From positions 1 through 29,587 of the forward strand of contig JBJMHU010000009.1 of NCBI GenBank assembly GCA_045807225.1: a stretch of DNA of 29,587 nt. Reading direction: 5' to 3'. The position numbers and the translations under genes are program-made. This DNA comes from Fodinibacter sp045807225 (GTDB lineage: Bacteria; Actinomycetota; Actinomycetes; Actinomycetales; Dermatophilaceae). Every line of letters starts with the position of its first letter. Positions within the stretch are counted from its first letter, which is position 1. The notes beneath the pieces are model-generated. The model was not told the DNA's origin. It ran no database searches and saw only the letters and a program-made list of their open reading frames with translations. Of this stretch, positions 16,022-23,706 are shown piece by piece.

Positions 16022-17652
16022 GCGGTGGCCTCCGGGTCGGGGGTGGGGAGCACGTCGGACCCTTCGGCCACGGCGGCGAGGATGCGGTCGGACGCGGAGG
16101 CGGCGACGAGCGCCTCCTCGGTGATGCCCTCGCCGCTCAGCTCGGCGGTGATGCGGCCACGTGCCATGACGAGCACGCGGTCGGCCATCGCCTTGACCTC
16201 GGCGAGCTCGGAGGAGATGAAGAGGACCCCGAACCCGGCATCCGCGAGGTCGGTCATGATCTGGGCGATCTGGCTCTTGGCCCCGACGTCGATGCCGCGG
16301 GTCGGCTCGTCGAGCAGCAGCACCACGGGGTCGGTGAGCAGGGCCCGGGCCAGCACCACCTTCTGCTGGTTGCCCCCGCTGAGGGAGGTCACCGGTGCGC
16401 TCAGCCCGGGGATCTTGATGGCGAGCTCGCGGACCTTGTCGCCGGCGATGGTGCGCTCCGAGCGCTGGGGGATCAGGCCCTGCCGCGCGATGGCGCCGAT
16501 GGTGGACAGCAGGACGTTGTCGCTGACGCTCATCGTCTGCACCAGGCCGTCGCGCTGCCGGTCCTCGGGAACCAGGGCCAGACCGGCGTGCTGCCGAGCC
16601 CGCACCGTGCTGCCGGCGACGATCCGCCCCCGGACCCGGACCGTTCCCGAGGAGGGGCGACTGCCCATGAGTGCCTCGACGAGCTCGGTGCGACCCGCGC
16701 CCATCAGGCCGTAGACCCCGACGACCTCGCCGGCCCGGACCGACAGCGACACGTCGTCGACGAGGGGCCGCTGCGGGCCGGGCACGGTGATGCCGGTGAC
16801 CTCGAGCAGGACCTCCCCCACCTCCCCGGGCGTCCGGGCGAAGAGCGTCTCGGGGTCCTGCCCCACCATCTGCCGGACGATCCACCCCGTGTCGGTCCTG
16901 GACATGTGCTCGTGGGCGACGACGGCCCCGTCGCGCAGCACGGTCACGTAGTCGCCGATCCGGCGGAACTCGTCGAGCTTGTGCGAGATGTAGATGATCG
17001 TGACGTCGTCGTGGCGCAGGTCGTCCATGACGCCGAAGAGCACGTCCACCTCGTGGTTGGACAGTGCCGAGGTCGGCTCGTCCATGATCAGGATGCGCAC
17101 GTCCTCGAGCAGCACCCGGGCGATCTCCACCAGCTGCTGCTTGCCGATCGGCAGGTCGCCGACGAGGGCGTCCGGGTCGAGCTGCTGCTGCCCGAGCCGG
17201 GCGAGGACCGTCGCGGTGCGTTCCCGCTGGGCGGCCATGTCGACGAAACGCCGGCCGCGCCGCAGCTCGCGGCCGGCGAAGAGGTTCTCGGCGATCGACA
17301 TGTTCGGGAAGAGGCTCAGCTCCTGGTGGATGATGCCGATCCCGAGGCCGATGGCGTCGCGGGGACTGCTGATGTCGACCGGTTCGTCATCGAGGAGCAC
17401 CTGTCCCGAGCTCGGCTGCTCGGAGCCGGCCAGGATCTTCATCAGCGTCGACTTGCCCGCACCGTTCTCTCCGACCAGCACGTTGACCTTGCCGCGGAAC
17501 GCCTCGAAGGTGACGTGCTTGAGGGCTCGCACCCCGCCGTAGCTCTTGGTGACGTCGACGGCCCGGAGCACGACCTCGTCGTCGCCCCGGTCCAGCGGGA
17601 CCCTTGCTCCGGCAGTGGCGGACGACGGGACGTCGCCGGGAGCCTGGGTCAC
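16018..17652 (-). CDS. Sugar ABC transporter ATPase with two nucleotide-binding domains (RbsA-like)
   Basis: The 544-residue protein has two ABC domains. The first (about 25-265) has Walker A GENGAGKST (61-69), signature IGKQQLVEIA and Walker B ILIMDEPTSAL. The second has a degenerate Walker A, GLMGAGRTE, a normal LSGGNQQ signature and LLLDEPTRGID; this asymmetry is usual in RbsA-type proteins, so it is not a defect. It powers monosaccharide import with the RbsC-like permease. The start is GTG at 17652, overlapping the DUF2291 stop as GTGA. Longer in-frame readings run antisense or out of frame through that gene and were dropped. Confidence 0.93.
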   Translation of the reverse strand: MTQAPGDVPSSATAGARVPLDRGDDEVVLRAVDVTKSYGGVRALKHVTFEAFRGKVNVLVGENGAGKSTLMKILAGSEQPSSGQVLLDDEPVDISSPRDAIGLGIGIIHQELSLFPNMSIAENLFAGRELRRGRRFVDMAAQRERTATVLARLGQQQLDPDALVGDLPIGKQQLVEIARVLLEDVRILIMDEPTSALSNHEVDVLFGVMDDLRHDDVTIIYISHKLDEFRRIGDYVTVLRDGAVVAHEHMSRTDTGWIVRQMVGQDPETLFARTPGEVGEVLLEVTGITVPGPQRPLVDDVSLSVRAGEVVGVYGLMGAGRTELVEALMGSRPSSGTVRVRGRIVAGSTVRARQHAGLALVPEDRQRDGLVQTMSVSDNVLLSTIGAIARQGLIPQRSERTIAGDKVRELAIKIPGLSAPVTSLSGGNQQKVVLARALLTDPVVLLLDEPTRGIDVGAKSQIAQIMTDLADAGFGVLFISSELAEVKAMADRVLVMARGRITAELSGEGITEEALVAASASDRILAAVAEGSDVLPTPDPEATA

Positions 17653-18335
17653 GACGCCGGCTCCAGCTGCGTGGGGACGACCAGCACGGCGCCGGGAGCC
17701 ACCAGCGAGAAGGCTCCCGCGAAGTCGACCTTCTTGCCGACGAGGTCCTTGGCGTCGACCTTCGCCAGCACGTCGCTCTTCACCCTGTCGTTGAGGCCGG
17801 TTCCGGCGTCGGCGTAGTCGAGCTGGTTGGTGAAGTCGCTGAACTTGACGAACTTGACCGCATCGCGCAGTGCGGTGCCCGCGATCACGGGCCCGGTCAC
17901 CACCTGGACGGTGGAGTCCTTCCCCTCCAGTCCGTCGACCTTCACCGTGACCGGGTGGCTGGGCGACTGCTCGTCCACCTCGGTGACGGTGCCGGTGCCG
18001 CGCACGAGGAAGGCGTAGGGGCTGCCCGTCCCGGCCTGGCTCCCGTACTGCTTGCTGGCCGCGGCCTGGTCGGCCGCCAGCGCCGGCAACAGCGTCGTGG
18101 CGTCCACGGCATCCGCCTGGACCGCGGGCAGCACCTTGCTCTGCCAGATGCCGTCGACGAACGTCTGCTTGTCGAAGGCCGCCTTGCCCCCCGCTCCCGC
18201 ACTCGCCTGCCCCCCCGCCGGCACGTAGGTGTACACCCCCGGCACGCGGGAGCACCCGGCCAGTCCGCCGGCCACCGCAAGGGCCAGCAGCATCAGGGCG
18301 GCGCGCCGACCGCGCCGGTGCGGGTGCATAGCCAT
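17649..18335 (-). CDS. DUF2291 family lipoprotein of the sugar importer
   Basis: The roughly 228-residue product has an Arg-rich N-terminus, a hydrophobic stretch and lipobox LAGC, so it is a surface lipoprotein. The rest resembles DUF2291, a family often encoded with RbsABC-like transporters for polyols and sugars but without a proven role; segments FVDGIWQSKVLPA, YAFLVRGTGTVTEVD and FSDFTNQLDYADAGTGLN are typical. It is the first gene of the importer operon and overlaps the ATPase gene by 4 nt. The start is uncertain: ATG at 18335 lies inside the operator; an in-frame ATG at 18353 falls at the predicted transcription start and could be used without a leader, giving six more residues. A TTG at 18389 is part of the -35 box and is rejected. 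Confidence 0.85.
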   Translation of the reverse strand: MAMHPHRRGRRAALMLLALAVAGGLAGCSRVPGVYTYVPAGGQASAGAGGKAAFDKQTFVDGIWQSKVLPAVQADAVDATTLLPALAADQAAASKQYGSQAGTGSPYAFLVRGTGTVTEVDEQSPSHPVTVKVDGLEGKDSTVQVVTGPVIAGTALRDAVKFVKFSDFTNQLDYADAGTGLNDRVKSDVLAKVDAKDLVGKKVDFAGAFSLVAPGAVLVVPTQLEPAS

Positions 18336-18389
18336 TCGCCAGTGAACGAACATACCGTGATCATGCATGGGGACACCGCGCGCTGTCAA
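18333..18389 (-). promoter_or_regulatory. Importer-operon promoter with SorC-type operator
   Basis: On the minus strand TTGACA (18389-18384), an 18-nt spacer and CATGAT (18365-18360) form a promoter. Eleven nt later begins CGTTC-N6-GAATG (18348-18333). Compared with the kinase promoter, the -35 hexamer, spacer length, -10 to operator distance and the core TTCACT-N2-CGAATGG-N-TAT are the same; the distance from first base of -35 to first base of operator is 41 bp in both. This is strong evidence for common control. Confidence 0.75.
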
Positions 18390-18405
18390 CGGGTCGACGG
18401 TCGCT

Positions 18406-18421
18406 CGTCACGACCGTGACG
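18406..18421 (-). terminator. Hairpin after the GH43 gene
   Basis: CGTCAC-GACC-GTGACG forms a 6-bp stem with a tetraloop 57 bp past the GH43 stop codon on the minus strand and just upstream of the importer promoter. It may end the xylose-importer/GH43 transcript. Confidence 0.4.
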
Positions 18422-18477
18422 CGAACGACACCTCAGTTGCGCGGGTCGTGCCCCGAGAGGTGCCGGCGAGCGGAGGC

Positions 18478-20124
18478 TCAGCGCCGCGCCTCGGGGTAGC
18501 GCAGGTCGATGTGGGAGAACGTGGCCACGAGGTCACGGCGGTAGCCGTCGACACAGGCCAGCCCCACCATGGTGCCGGTGAAGCCGTCGACGGCCTCGTC
18601 GGACATGAACGTGGCGTCGAGGGCCGGCCCCAGCCAGCGGTGGTCCCCCGGTGCGTCGCCCGGTGCCCACCAGAAGCGGACGAGCCCGTCGTCGAGGTCG
18701 GCGCCGAGCACGACCGGGCCGTCCGGCAGCGGCTGCCGGGTGTCGAGGTGCTCGGTCTTCACCCCCGCCTCCACCGCGAGCACCGCCGCCACACGGCATC
18801 CCAGGCTCTCGCTGGCGTAGATCCTGGCGAACAGGAGGTTGCGTTCGTCGTAGATGACGACCAGCCCCGCGCACTGCGAGAGGTGCCGAGGCGCCACGTC
18901 GACGCGGGTCTCGACCGAGGCCGTGAACCCCTGCACGGGAGTCGCCACGACCGAGCTCTCCTGTCGGGACGTCACGGCGTGGCCACCGCGCAGCCGCAGG
19001 CCGGGCCCGTCGCTCGCCACCGTCAGCCAGTCGTCGGTGGCCGGTCGCCGCAGGGTGGAGAACCAGGGGTCGAGCCCCGGGCCGCGGAACTCACTGCGCC
19101 GGCTCAGGTCGACGGCCTCGTCGCTCGGCGGCGCACCCGCCGGCGACGGCGTCCGCAGCTGGGCCACGGTTCCTCCGGTGCTCAGCCGCAGCCACCCGTC
19201 ATCCGACCAGTGCACCTGTTGCACCGCGGTCTCCCGGCCGAGCATCGAGCGGTGGTCGGGGCCGGACGGGCGCGCACACAGGTGGGCGACGTACCACTCG
19301 CCGTGCGGGGTGCTCACCAGGGACCCGTGGCCGGCCTTCTGCAGGGCGGCGTCCGGGTTGAACCACCGGGGTCTGAGATGGTCGGGGTCGCCGCGCCCCT
19401 CGATCTGGGCAGGGTTGCTGGTGAGGAACGGGTTGAGCGGGTCCGCCTCGTAAGGCCCCTCGATCGTGGCCGACCTGGCCAGGGTCACGCCGTGCGCGTA
19501 GCCGGTGCCTCCCTCGGCAGCCATGAGGTAGTACCGACCGTCGTGCCGGTAGAGGTGGGGGGCCTCCAGGCAGCCACGCTCCGAGCCGCCCCGGTAGATG
19601 CGGCGCGACTCCCCGACCAGGCAGCGGCGGTCGGGGTCGTACTCGTCGAGGACGATGGCCCCCGGGTGCTCGTAGCCCTGCCGGGGGTCCCACTCCAGCG
19701 CCACCAGCCAGTGCCGGCCGTCGTCGTCGTGGAAGAGCGACGGGTCGAAGCCGACACTGTGCAGGTATGCCGGGGCGCTCCAGGGGCCGCGGACGGTGGG
19801 TGCGCTCACCACGAAGTTGTCGACGTCGAAGTAGCGGGCCGCGGTGCTGCGCACCACCGAGTAGGTCAGGTAGAACGTGCCGCTCGCGGGGTCATGGCTC
19901 AGGTCAGGTGCCCAGATGCCCTCGTGGCTCGCCAGGCCCCGCAGGTCGTGGGTGCCGGGCGGCAGGGCGTGCCCGACGAGCTCCCAGCGTTGCAGGTCGC
20001 GCGAGTGGAACAGCGCGATGCCGGGATCCCACGCGAACGTCGACGTGGCGAGGAAGTAGTCATCCCCGGTTCGCACCACCGACGGGTCGGGGTGGAAACC
20101 GGGGATGACCGGGTTGTGGATCAC
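18478..20124 (-). CDS. Glycoside hydrolase family 43 beta-xylosidase / arabinofuranosidase
   Basis: The 548-residue protein has a GH43 five-bladed propeller (about 1-315) and a C-terminal beta-sandwich (about 350-548, GH43_C2 type) as in XynB-like enzymes. The three catalytic acids are D13 in GFHPDPS (base), D127 in GFDPSLF (pKa modulator) and E187 in GCLEAPH (acid). It should release xylose or arabinose from short oligosaccharides. There is no signal peptide, so it acts inside the cell. GTG at 20124 is required because the propeller motif starts at residue 4; no clear ribosome site precedes it. It lies 37 bp after the xylose-type permease and is probably co-transcribed with that importer. 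Beta-xylosidase is likelier than arabinofuranosidase because of the xylose context. Confidence 0.92.
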   Translation of the reverse strand: MIHNPVIPGFHPDPSVVRTGDDYFLATSTFAWDPGIALFHSRDLQRWELVGHALPPGTHDLRGLASHEGIWAPDLSHDPASGTFYLTYSVVRSTAARYFDVDNFVVSAPTVRGPWSAPAYLHSVGFDPSLFHDDDGRHWLVALEWDPRQGYEHPGAIVLDEYDPDRRCLVGESRRIYRGGSERGCLEAPHLYRHDGRYYLMAAEGGTGYAHGVTLARSATIEGPYEADPLNPFLTSNPAQIEGRGDPDHLRPRWFNPDAALQKAGHGSLVSTPHGEWYVAHLCARPSGPDHRSMLGRETAVQQVHWSDDGWLRLSTGGTVAQLRTPSPAGAPPSDEAVDLSRRSEFRGPGLDPWFSTLRRPATDDWLTVASDGPGLRLRGGHAVTSRQESSVVATPVQGFTASVETRVDVAPRHLSQCAGLVVIYDERNLLFARIYASESLGCRVAAVLAVEAGVKTEHLDTRQPLPDGPVVLGADLDDGLVRFWWAPGDAPGDHRWLGPALDATFMSDEAVDGFTGTMVGLACVDGYRRDLVATFSHIDLRYPEARR

Positions 20125-20161
20125 GAATGCGCAGTTCGACAGCGGATCTGGGCGACCGCCG

Positions 20162-21442
20162 TCAGGTGCGGGCCAACGACGTCGAGCCGGCCCGCTTGCG
20201 GGTCAGCGCGTCGATGGTGGCCGCGAGCATCAGCACGCCGCCGGTGACGATGAACGTGATGCCGGCGGAGTAGCCCAGCAGGCCCAGGCCGTTGGTGATC
20301 ATCGAGATGAGGAACGCACCGACGGTGGCCTGCATCAGGCGGCCCCGGCCACCGAAGAGGCTGACACCGCCGATCACGGCAGCACCCACGCCGGACAGCA
20401 CGACGTCGCGGCCGGTCGAGGACTGCACGACGCCCACCTGGCTGACGGTGAACAGCCCGGCGACCACCGCCAGCATCGAACAGATGATGAACGCGGAGAC
20501 CCGCACCCGGGTGACGTTGATGCCGGCACGTCGGGCACCTTCCGGGTTACCGCCCACGGCGTAGATGTGCAGGCCGAAGCGGGTGCGGTCGAGCACGAGC
20601 TGTCCGACCCAGAGGATCGCCAGGGCGAGCGGCACCACGATCGGCACGCCCTCGACCACGAACGCGCCGGTGGAGCGGTTCTGGTTGAGGAAGAACACGA
20701 GGAAGCCCACGCCCAGCACGACCGCCCCGAACTGCAGCCACAGCATGCTGATCGGGCGCACCGGCATCTTGTACTTCTGGCGCCGCCCGCGGTCGTAGAA
20801 CGAGGTGGCCAGCGAGATCACGCAGACGACCACGAACATCACCCAGCCGGCCCAGATGGGCATGTTCTTGTTCATGATGGCGACGACGGCGGGGGTCTCG
20901 ATGCGGTAGGACCCGGCGTCGCCGAGCATCACGAGCATCAGTCCCTGGAACGCCAGGAACAGGGCGAGGGTCACGACGAAGGATGGGACCCCGATCTTGG
21001 CCACGAAGAACCCGATGGAGGCGCCGATCAGGCAGCCGACCAGCAGGGAGACGACCAGGGCCAGGACCCAGTTGAAGTGCTGGTCGTTGACCAGCCGGAT
21101 GAAGACGGCCATCCCGACGCCGCCGGTGATGCCGGCCGAGAGGTCGATCTCGGCCATGATCAGCAGGAAGGTCAGGGCGATCGCCAGGATCATCAGCGAC
21201 GCCGTCTGGGTGAGCAGGTTGGCGATGTTCTTGTTGGTGAGGAAGAACTCGCTGAGGAACGAGAACAGCACCCCGAGGACGAGCACGCCGGCGAGCGCCG
21301 GCAGCATGCCCATCTCACCGGAACGCACCCGGCGGAAGTAGTTCTGGAACTGCTCGCTGATGCTGCCCTCGTAGCCGGTGGCGATCGCCTGGACGGCCGC
21401 TGCGCCGGCGTCGGCCTCGGACTGAGTGCGGGTGTCGGTCAT
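20162..21442 (-). CDS. xylH: Xylose-type ABC transporter permease (XylH-like)
   Basis: The 426-residue permease is longer than RbsC-type proteins and close to XylH in size, with an extended cytosolic N-terminus (about 1-45) and an extra loop between mid-protein helices (about 215-235). Family signatures are FLLIMAEIDLSAG, GVPSFVVTLALFLAFQGL, the coupling loop FGLHIYAVGGNPEGARRAGI and GGVSLFGGRGRLMQATVGAFL. It imports a pentose, xylose by context, with the single-domain ATPase whose stop codon lies 1 bp before this ATG and the XylF-like binding protein. The symbol rests on similarity and neighbours. Confidence 0.9.
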   Translation of the reverse strand: MTDTRTQSEADAGAAAVQAIATGYEGSISEQFQNYFRRVRSGEMGMLPALAGVLVLGVLFSFLSEFFLTNKNIANLLTQTASLMILAIALTFLLIMAEIDLSAGITGGVGMAVFIRLVNDQHFNWVLALVVSLLVGCLIGASIGFFVAKIGVPSFVVTLALFLAFQGLMLVMLGDAGSYRIETPAVVAIMNKNMPIWAGWVMFVVVCVISLATSFYDRGRRQKYKMPVRPISMLWLQFGAVVLGVGFLVFFLNQNRSTGAFVVEGVPIVVPLALAILWVGQLVLDRTRFGLHIYAVGGNPEGARRAGINVTRVRVSAFIICSMLAVVAGLFTVSQVGVVQSSTGRDVVLSGVGAAVIGGVSLFGGRGRLMQATVGAFLISMITNGLGLLGYSAGITFIVTGGVLMLAATIDALTRKRAGSTSLART

Positions 21443-21443
21443 C

Positions 21444-22202
21444 TCAAACGCCTTCCACTACGGCCGGGTCCTTGATCTTGCTTCCGGTGATCCAGCCGAC
21501 GACCTCGTCGTAGGTCGTGTTCTTCGTCTCGAGCTGCGCCACCATCGTTCCGAGGTAGAGCACGTTGATGTAGTCGGCCACCTCGAAGACGTCCGCGAGG
21601 TTGTGGCTGATGATGAGCACGGCCGTGCCGGAGTCGGCGAGCCGGCGCACCAGTGCCAGCACCTGCTCGGTCTGGGCCACGCCCAGCGCGGCGGTGGGTT
21701 CGTCGAGGATGACGACCTTGGCCTCCTGCAGCACCGCGCGAGCGATGGCAACCGTCTGGCGCTGACCACCGGAGAGGGAGGAGACCTTCTGGCGCACCGA
21801 CTTCAGGGTGCGCACGGACAGGGACTGCAGCGTGCGGGCCGCGGCACCCTCCATGTCGGGCTGGTCGAGCATGCCGTGCGCGGTGCGTTCACGGCCGAGG
21901 AACATGTTGTTGACGATGTCGAGGTTCTCGCAGAGGGCGAGGTCCTGGTAGACGACCTCGATGCCCAGGCCCGAGGCGTCGTGGGGGGTGCTGATGGTGA
22001 CCGGGTTGCCCTCGAACCTCACCTGCCCCTCGTCGTAGGGCTGGGCTCCGGAGAGTCCTTTGATCAGGGTGGACTTGCCCGCCCCGTTGTCTCCCACCAG
22101 CGCGGACACCTTGCCCGGGTGGACCGACATCGTCACGCCCTTGAGGACGTCGACGGGGCCGAAGCTCTTGCGGATGTCTTCGAGTTCGATCAGTGCACTC
22201 AT
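21444..22202 (-). CDS. Single-domain sugar ABC transporter ATPase (FrcA/XylG-like)
   Basis: The 252-residue protein has one ABC domain: Walker A GDNGAGKST (37-45), Q-loop VVYQDLALCENL, signature LSGGQRQTVAIARA, Walker B VVILDEPTAALG and the H-loop ISHN. Most xylose/ribose importers use a fused double ATPase of about 500 residues; a one-domain version is typical of the FrcA-like branch and would work as a homodimer. ATG at 22202 is supported by AGGAG 6 nt upstream; an in-frame start at 22238 is less likely. It is separated from the binding-protein gene by a 196-bp gap with a large hairpin, and directly precedes the permease. Confidence 0.92.
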   Translation of the reverse strand: MSALIELEDIRKSFGPVDVLKGVTMSVHPGKVSALVGDNGAGKSTLIKGLSGAQPYDEGQVRFEGNPVTISTPHDASGLGIEVVYQDLALCENLDIVNNMFLGRERTAHGMLDQPDMEGAAARTLQSLSVRTLKSVRQKVSSLSGGQRQTVAIARAVLQEAKVVILDEPTAALGVAQTEQVLALVRRLADSGTAVLIISHNLADVFEVADYINVLYLGTMVAQLETKNTTYDEVVGWITGSKIKDPAVVEGV

Positions 22203-22314
22203 CGCCACTCCTGCGGCTTTAGTTCGGGCTGGCCACACGCCTGAAGGACTGGCTCCGGTGTCGGGGACACCACGACAGTCACCGTTGACGTGTCTGGGGT
22301 ACAGGTCACAAGTG

Positions 22315-22365
22315 TCGACCGTGGTGTGGCCGAAGGGATACCCCTACCGGCCACACCACGGTCGA
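22315..22365 (-). terminator. Large intercistronic hairpin between binding-protein and ATPase genes
   Basis: Perfect 18-bp arms (22315-22332 and 22348-22365) enclose a 15-nt loop that itself contains AGGG paired with CCCT. It lies 34 bp after the binding-protein stop and 113 bp before the ATPase start. Such stems after the first gene of importer operons partly end transcription or protect the upstream mRNA, so that binding protein is made in excess. No U-tract follows, so partial read-through or stabilisation is more likely than full termination. Confidence 0.75.
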
Positions 22366-22398
22366 TGCGTCACATCGGTTGTGCGGAACCCGCTGTCG

Positions 22399-23475
22399 TC
22401 ACTTGATGCCGGCAGCGGTGCACGCTGCGGCAGCCGCACCGGTGCAGACCTCGGCGACCTTGGCGTTGCCGTCGTCGAACACGGTCTGCATGTTGTCGAC
22501 GGTCACCACGACCGGCGTCATGGCGAGGAACGGCACACCGTCGTCGGTCTTCTTGTCGGCGGTCGGCTTCTCACCGTTGGCGAGCTTCTGGGCCAGGTCG
22601 ACCGAGGCGGTCGCCTCGAGCTGGAACGGCTTGTAGACGGTGGCGAACTGCTTGCCCAGCAGGACGTTCTGCAGGCCGACGGGCGAGGCGTCCTGGCCGC
22701 TGACCGGCACCTTGAGGCCGTTCTTGTCGAGGATCTGGATGACCGCCCCCGCGTTGACGTCGTTGGCGACCCAGACGGCGTCGACCTTGCCGCCGGTGGA
22801 GGTGAGGGCCTGCTCGAAGTTCACGGCGGTCTTCGGACCGTCCCAGACGCCCGGCGGCTCGGCGGCCGGCTTGATCCCGGCGGCGCTCATGATGCTGTCG
22901 GCGCCGTCGTGGAACTGCTTGGCGTTGCCGTCGGTCGGGTCTCCACCCATGTAGATGACCTTGGCCGTCTTGGCGTCCTTGCCTTCCTTCTTGAGGCCGT
23001 CGACGATCATCTGGCCCTCGAGCTCACCCACGTGGAAGTTGTCGAAGGAAACATAGTAGTCGGCACCCTTGATCGGGCGGTCGTAGGCGATGACCGGCAC
23101 GCCCTGGGCGTGGGCCTTCTCCATCACCTGCGCGCCGGCGCCGTTGAGGTCGACGAGGAGCATGACCGAGCAGCCCTTGGTGAGCTGCTGGTCAGCGAGG
23201 GTGGCGTACTTGCCGGTGTCGTTCAGGGCGTTCTGGATGTCGGTCTGGAAGCCGATCTCCTTGAACGACTTCTCGAGGGCCGGCCGGTCGCCGTTCTCCC
23301 AGCGGGAGGACGAGTCGGCGTCGGGCAGCATCACGCAGGCGCGCTTCGCTGCTGCCGCCGAGGCGGACCCAGAGCCACTGCTGCCGCTCCCGGAGTCGTT
23401 ACTGCTACAACCGGCGAGCGTGACGATGCCCGCCGCCGCGACGAACGCAACGGTCGCCGTTCTTTTGAACGTCAT
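22399..23475 (-). CDS. xylF: Xylose-type ABC transporter substrate-binding lipoprotein (XylF-like)
   Basis: The 358-residue precursor has a lipoprotein signal with lipobox LAGC (C23) and a Ser/Gly linker to about residue 43. The mature part is a XylF/ChvE-type binding protein: MLPDADSSSRWENGDRP, the hallmark VIAYDRPIKGADYYVSFDN, VWVANDVNAG and VSGQDASPVGLQNVL. The Arg, Asp and Asn residues in these segments match sugar contacts of xylose-binding proteins. It captures xylose, possibly glucose or arabinose, outside the membrane. ATG at 23475 is preceded by AAGGAG. It is the promoter-proximal gene of the importer operon and is divergent from the alpha-xylosidase gene. Confidence 0.93.
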   Translation of the reverse strand: MTFKRTATVAFVAAAGIVTLAGCSSNDSGSGSSGSGSASAAAAKRACVMLPDADSSSRWENGDRPALEKSFKEIGFQTDIQNALNDTGKYATLADQQLTKGCSVMLLVDLNGAGAQVMEKAHAQGVPVIAYDRPIKGADYYVSFDNFHVGELEGQMIVDGLKKEGKDAKTAKVIYMGGDPTDGNAKQFHDGADSIMSAAGIKPAAEPPGVWDGPKTAVNFEQALTSTGGKVDAVWVANDVNAGAVIQILDKNGLKVPVSGQDASPVGLQNVLLGKQFATVYKPFQLEATASVDLAQKLANGEKPTADKKTDDGVPFLAMTPVVVTVDNMQTVFDDGNAKVAEVCTGAAAAACTAAGIK

Positions 23476-23545
23476 TGGTCAAAACTCCTTGAGAAGAGTG
23501 GCGGCGAGGCGGCCAGAAACCAGTCACCTGCCTGTCGATGCCCGC

Positions 23546-23602
23546 AGCGTACAAGTCGGCAATGTCACACTGTCAAGGGTTCGAAACCATATTGTTGTCA
23601 AC
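23546..23602 (-). promoter_or_regulatory. Probable promoter of the xylose importer operon
   Basis: On the minus strand TTGACA (23576-23571) and TACGCT (23551-23546) are separated by 19 nt, slightly long. A 9-bp palindrome GTTG-T-CAAC lies at 23594-23602, 18 bp upstream of the -35, in the 231-bp divergent region shared with the GH31 gene. It resembles the GTTG/CAAC half-sites in the ROK promoters but has a 1-nt instead of 7-nt spacer. For the GH31 direction only GAGGAG before the ATG is clear. Confidence 0.45.
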
Positions 23603-23706
23603 GTCCACATACGTGGCCAGCAGCCTGAACGCGGGGTGCAAGCCCGCTGGACGGATCTGGCGAGCGGCCTGAGTTACCCACCCGTAGTCCGACACGAGGA
23701 GCACGA

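Noticed and set aside
16018..17652. Second ATPase domain damaged (degenerate Walker A)
   Set aside because: This asymmetry is normal in RbsA-type double ATPases.
18336..18389. TTG at 18389 as DUF2291 start
   Set aside because: That TTG is part of the TTGACA -35 box, upstream of the predicted transcript.
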